From assembly GCF_907163135.1 (NCBI RefSeq), contig NZ_CAJQUA010000001.1:1813001-1877000 (forward strand): a stretch of DNA of 64,000 nucleotides. The letters run 5' to 3'. The translations under genes and the position numbers were made by a program. Positions 61,406 through 64,000 of the stretch are shown here, one piece after another. Source of the DNA: Brachymonas denitrificans (lineage in GTDB: Bacteria > Pseudomonadota > Gammaproteobacteria > Burkholderiales > Burkholderiaceae_C). The notes beneath the pieces were generated by a model, which saw nothing but the letters and a program-made list of their open reading frames with translations, ran no database searches and was not told where the DNA came from. Within the stretch, counting starts at the first letter, position 1; the number at the start of each line of letters is the position of its first letter.

Positions 61406-63562
61406 TCATCGGACTCCCAGCAGTTTGTCTTTAAGCACTGCAAATTCCTTGTCGCTGTCGATATTGCGACGGTTGCTGGACAGCGCCATGGTAGCGCTGC
61501 TCGCTTGTCCCTGCTCACCTGTCGGGGTAATCCACACCCACACGCGGCGCTCGCGGATATAGAGCATGGCAAACACGCCCAGGATCAGGAACAGGCAGCC
61601 CAGATAGACCACCCACTTGCCCGGGCTGCGCGTCACCTGGAACACGCTGGCCTGCACCTGCTTGAATTCCTTCATGTGGAACAGCAGGGGTTCAGGATAC
61701 AGTGGCGCGTCGCTCAGCGCCACCACGGCCTGGGCCATGAAGGCCCGGTTCTGTTCCTTGTTCAGGTCCAGCTCGGGCAGCCCGGCCCTGGCACGCTCCA
61801 CCTGCAGCAGCTCGATCAGCGTGCCATTGAGAATGCGCAGCAGCACATCGCCAAAGCGCGTCTGCTGGTCCGGGGGAATGGTTTTCTCGATGAAGGCGGC
61901 AATCGCCTGCAGGCCGAAGCTGCGGGCGGCCTCGCTGTTGGGATCGAGGCGCGCCTGCGGCAACAGCGCCGGGTCGCCGGCGAACAGCGACAGCACGCGC
62001 TCGGCCGAGGCGGTGAGCTGCTCGGTCATTTCGGGGCTTTCGGTGCCGGCATTGGCCGCCACGTAGCGCTTGACGGCCTCGGCGCGCAGCGCCGGATCCA
62101 TCAGCGCCTCGCGCAGGCGCAGGAATTCGTTCAGCTCGCCCTTCTCATCAGCCGGAATGCGCAGGTAGCGGAAGGGCTCGGCGGTATTGGCGCGCACCCC
62201 GAACATGAACTCGGGCACGCCTTCGCCTGAGTTGATCGGCAGCATGTAGTTGTTGAACTCGCGCGCCTGGCCAGAAGAATCACGCAGCTTGTAGGTCACG
62301 CTCGGGCCCACGTTGCGCAACTGGTGTTCCTTCTTGTTCTGCGCCGAACCCAGGTTCTGCTTCAGGGTCTGCTGCAGGTCGACCTTGCGCACGTCCACGC
62401 CACGGTCGCCCTTGCCATCGTCGCCGAAGTTCTCGACGTTGATGGTGCGCAGGTTGGTGATCTCCAGCGTGCGCTTGTCATTGCCGCCCACCATGGTCTG
62501 CGAGGTGCCGACCGCGCCCTTCACCTCGAAGGGCTGGGTCGGGTTGCCCATGCCGATGGCCTGCAGCGTGATCTCGGAGCCGCCATCCTCGAAGCTGGAC
62601 TGGTAGATCTCGATGCCCTTGAAGCTGGCCGGCTTGTTCACCTCGATGCGGGCGTCTTCGCGCTTGCCGGTTTCCTTGTCGATGATGACGACCTCGCTGG
62701 CAAACACACGCGGCATGCCGGTGGGGTAATACTCGACGATGAACTTCTTCAGCTCCAGGATGAAGGGCAGCTCCTGGATCAGCACGCCATCCTTCTGGTT
62801 GAGGATGGCGTTGTCGGCCGCCGTGCCCTCCGGCACGAACAGGTTGCCGCGGAAGCTGGGGTTGCTGGCGCTCAGGCGGTGTTCGGGCTTGATGTCGGCA
62901 ATCATGCCGCCGCCGGTGTAGGCACTCTTGCCGTTGAACCAGGTCTGGGCACGCACCATCAGGTCGCCATCGAACAGGCCGCCGATGCAGATCAGCACGA
63001 TGGCGCTGTGCGCAGCCAGATAGCCGATCTTGTTCATGCCGCCCGCCTTGGCCGCCACCATCCAGCCTGCGCCCTGCGCGGTCTGGCGCTGCTGCAGCTT
63101 CACCTTCCAGCCGCCGCTGGCCAGGGTGCGGCCGATACGCTGGGCCGCCTGTTCGGGCTGTTCGCCAAACTGCGCTGTGGCTTTCTGGCCGAAGGCATTG
63201 AGCGCCTGCTCGCGAATGTTTTCCTTGTAGTTGCGCAGATCCTGCACGATCTTGGGCAGGTTGCGGGCAATGCACAGGCTGGTGCTCACCACCAGAAACG
63301 CCAGGATCAGCAGAAACCACCAGGCGCTGTACACGCTGTACAGGCTGAGCGCCTCGAACACGCGCGCCCAGAACGGGCCGAACTGGTTGATGTAGTTGTT
63401 GAACGGCTCGTGCTGCTTGACCACGGTGCCGATTACCGACGCCACACAGATGATGGTCAGCAGCGCAATGGCAAAGCGCATGGACGACACCAGTTCGACG
63501 GCAGAGCGCCACCAGCGTCCGCCGCTGCGTACCTGCAGGCCTTGTGTGGAAAAAGTCGTCAT
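61406..63562 (-). CDS. resB: Cytochrome c biogenesis protein ResB
   Basis: ResB is the partner of CcsB in the system II cytochrome c synthetase. The 718-residue protein has transmembrane helices near the N terminus (RFAIALLTIICVASVIGTVV near 30 and WWFLLILAFLVVSTSLCIA near 75), one near 165 and one near the end (VVYLGCLFLILGVFAMLYI). A large periplasmic domain lies between. ETGKREDARIEVNKPASFKGIEIYQSSFED is a typical ResB segment. The start at 63562 (MTTFSTQG) was preferred to an in-frame start 48 bases earlier. Heads the operon with ccsB. Confidence 0.93.
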   Translation of the reverse strand: MTTFSTQGLQVRSGGRWWRSAVELVSSMRFAIALLTIICVASVIGTVVKQHEPFNNYINQFGPFWARVFEALSLYSVYSAWWFLLILAFLVVSTSLCIARNLPKIVQDLRNYKENIREQALNAFGQKATAQFGEQPEQAAQRIGRTLASGGWKVKLQQRQTAQGAGWMVAAKAGGMNKIGYLAAHSAIVLICIGGLFDGDLMVRAQTWFNGKSAYTGGGMIADIKPEHRLSASNPSFRGNLFVPEGTAADNAILNQKDGVLIQELPFILELKKFIVEYYPTGMPRVFASEVVIIDKETGKREDARIEVNKPASFKGIEIYQSSFEDGGSEITLQAIGMGNPTQPFEVKGAVGTSQTMVGGNDKRTLEITNLRTINVENFGDDGKGDRGVDVRKVDLQQTLKQNLGSAQNKKEHQLRNVGPSVTYKLRDSSGQAREFNNYMLPINSGEGVPEFMFGVRANTAEPFRYLRIPADEKGELNEFLRLREALMDPALRAEAVKRYVAANAGTESPEMTEQLTASAERVLSLFAGDPALLPQARLDPNSEAARSFGLQAIAAFIEKTIPPDQQTRFGDVLLRILNGTLIELLQVERARAGLPELDLNKEQNRAFMAQAVVALSDAPLYPEPLLFHMKEFKQVQASVFQVTRSPGKWVVYLGCLFLILGVFAMLYIRERRVWVWITPTGEQGQASSATMALSSNRRNIDSDKEFAVLKDKLLGVR

Positions 63563-63658
63563 GCTCGGGAAAATCTGTGGTCTGGGGCAAACATCAGGCG
63601 CGCACCGCACCCGCGCACATGATACGGGTATTCACTGAAGCCGGTCTTAACCAGATTC

Positions 63659-63688
63659 AAAAAACACAAAAGCGGGCCGCAGCCCGCT
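63659..63688 (-). terminator. Intrinsic terminator after the c4-type cytochrome gene
   Basis: On the minus strand AGCGGGC, loop TGCG, GCCCGCT, then TTTGTGTTTTTT. It lies 72 bases after the cytochrome stop and before resB, so resB probably has its own promoter. Confidence 0.88.
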
Positions 63689-63760
63689 CTTGAGGTATGG
63701 CAGGAGCCCTGCACCTGCTGCTCCGGCAGCGCGAACTGCTGGCCGCCGAAAGCGTCAGGA

Positions 63761-64000
63761 TCAGCGCAGGCCCTGGATGAAGTCGGAAACCGCCTTGATC
63801 TGGGCATCGTTCATGCCGTTGACCACTTCGGGCATGACCTTGTCGTTGGTGCGGATGCCGTCGCGGAATTCCTTGAGCTGCAGCTCGGTGTAGCCGGCGT
63901 GCTGGCCTGCCAGACGCGGATACTTGATCGGCATGCCGGCGCCGTTGGGGCTGTGGCAGGCTGCGCAGGCAGGAACGCCACGGGCGATGATGCCGCCGCG
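63761..64000 (-). CDS. Cytochrome c4-type protein, C-terminal part
   Basis: The last 79 codons of a c-type cytochrome that continues beyond the window edge. It contains the heme-binding CAACH (in GVPACAACHSPNG) and a distal methionine in NDKVMPEVV, followed by AQIKAVSDFIQGLR, as in the second domain of diheme cytochrome c4. Periplasmic electron carrier. An intrinsic terminator follows at 63659-63688. The neighbouring resB-ccsB genes encode the machinery that attaches its heme. Confidence 0.88.
   Translation of the reverse strand, partial: RGGIIARGVPACAACHSPNGAGMPIKYPRLAGQHAGYTELQLKEFRDGIRTNDKVMPEVVNGMNDAQIKAVSDFIQGLR

Overview
The window looks like chromosome from a high-GC betaproteobacterium, most likely order Burkholderiales and probably family Comamonadaceae. 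This is inferred from gene content and order: a pilMNOPQ-aroK-aroB-dgt block divergent from a class A penicillin-binding protein, cyaY/lptM/lysA, a ResB/CcsB (system II) cytochrome c pair, a fad operon with the dehydrogenase domain first in the bifunctional enzyme, and a CIRCE element in front of rpoH. There is no rRNA, insertion sequence, integrase, prophage or CRISPR array. Genes are tightly packed and only one gene-free stretch exceeds 300 bases (about 30399-30728).

Layout, left half. The window opens in the end of bioA (1-420), then an RpfE-like gene with recJ (0.7-3.4 kb). A minus-strand rsmD-coaD-DUF1294-2H phosphoesterase run diverges from ftsY, followed by rpoH, a ZIP-like transporter, a Sco copper chaperone and a UbiE-like methyltransferase (3.5-11.2 kb). 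A BioC-like methyltransferase and comF share one start tetranucleotide at 12240-12243. Next come a hot-dog thioesterase, hemG, and a complete minus-strand fatty-acid beta-oxidation operon (tetR-acyl-CoA dehydrogenase-DUF2147-fadB-type-thiolase-enoyl-CoA hydratase, 14.4-22.0 kb). Then trmL, a TauE/SafE transporter with a RutE-type nitroreductase, an orphan ParA, a DUF1841 gene, ppk2, and a MoxR-acetyltransferase-VWA cluster (to 29.5 kb).

Layout, right half. A Tsx-like outer-membrane channel gene is interrupted by an in-frame stop. It faces tamA-tamB (30.7-37.5 kb). A MarR regulator of the urate-responsive type precedes guanine deaminase (guaD), a five-helix half transporter and a YhhQ-type 7-deazaguanine transporter; two related palindromes mark the probable operators. 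tRNA-Arg(CCU) and a string of small genes follow (Csp-like copper protein, two DUF2789 paralogues). The minus-strand block pilMNOPQ-aroK-aroB-dgt-MFS-DUF1415-methyltransferase occupies 42.8-53.0 kb. The end holds mrcA, cyaY, lptM-lysA, msrPQ, a small lipoprotein, ccsB-resB and the C-terminus of a c4-type cytochrome.

Most of the window is ordinary housekeeping DNA. The parts most worth a second look are the purine-linked MarR/guaD regulatory unit, the exact CIRCE over the likely rpoH promoter, the eleven-copy 9-bp repeat inside a zinc-binding loop of ComF, the shared comF/BioC start, the nonsense-interrupted Tsx-like gene, and a compact PilQ that appears to lack AMIN domains. I saw no clearly new multi-gene defence or mobile system.
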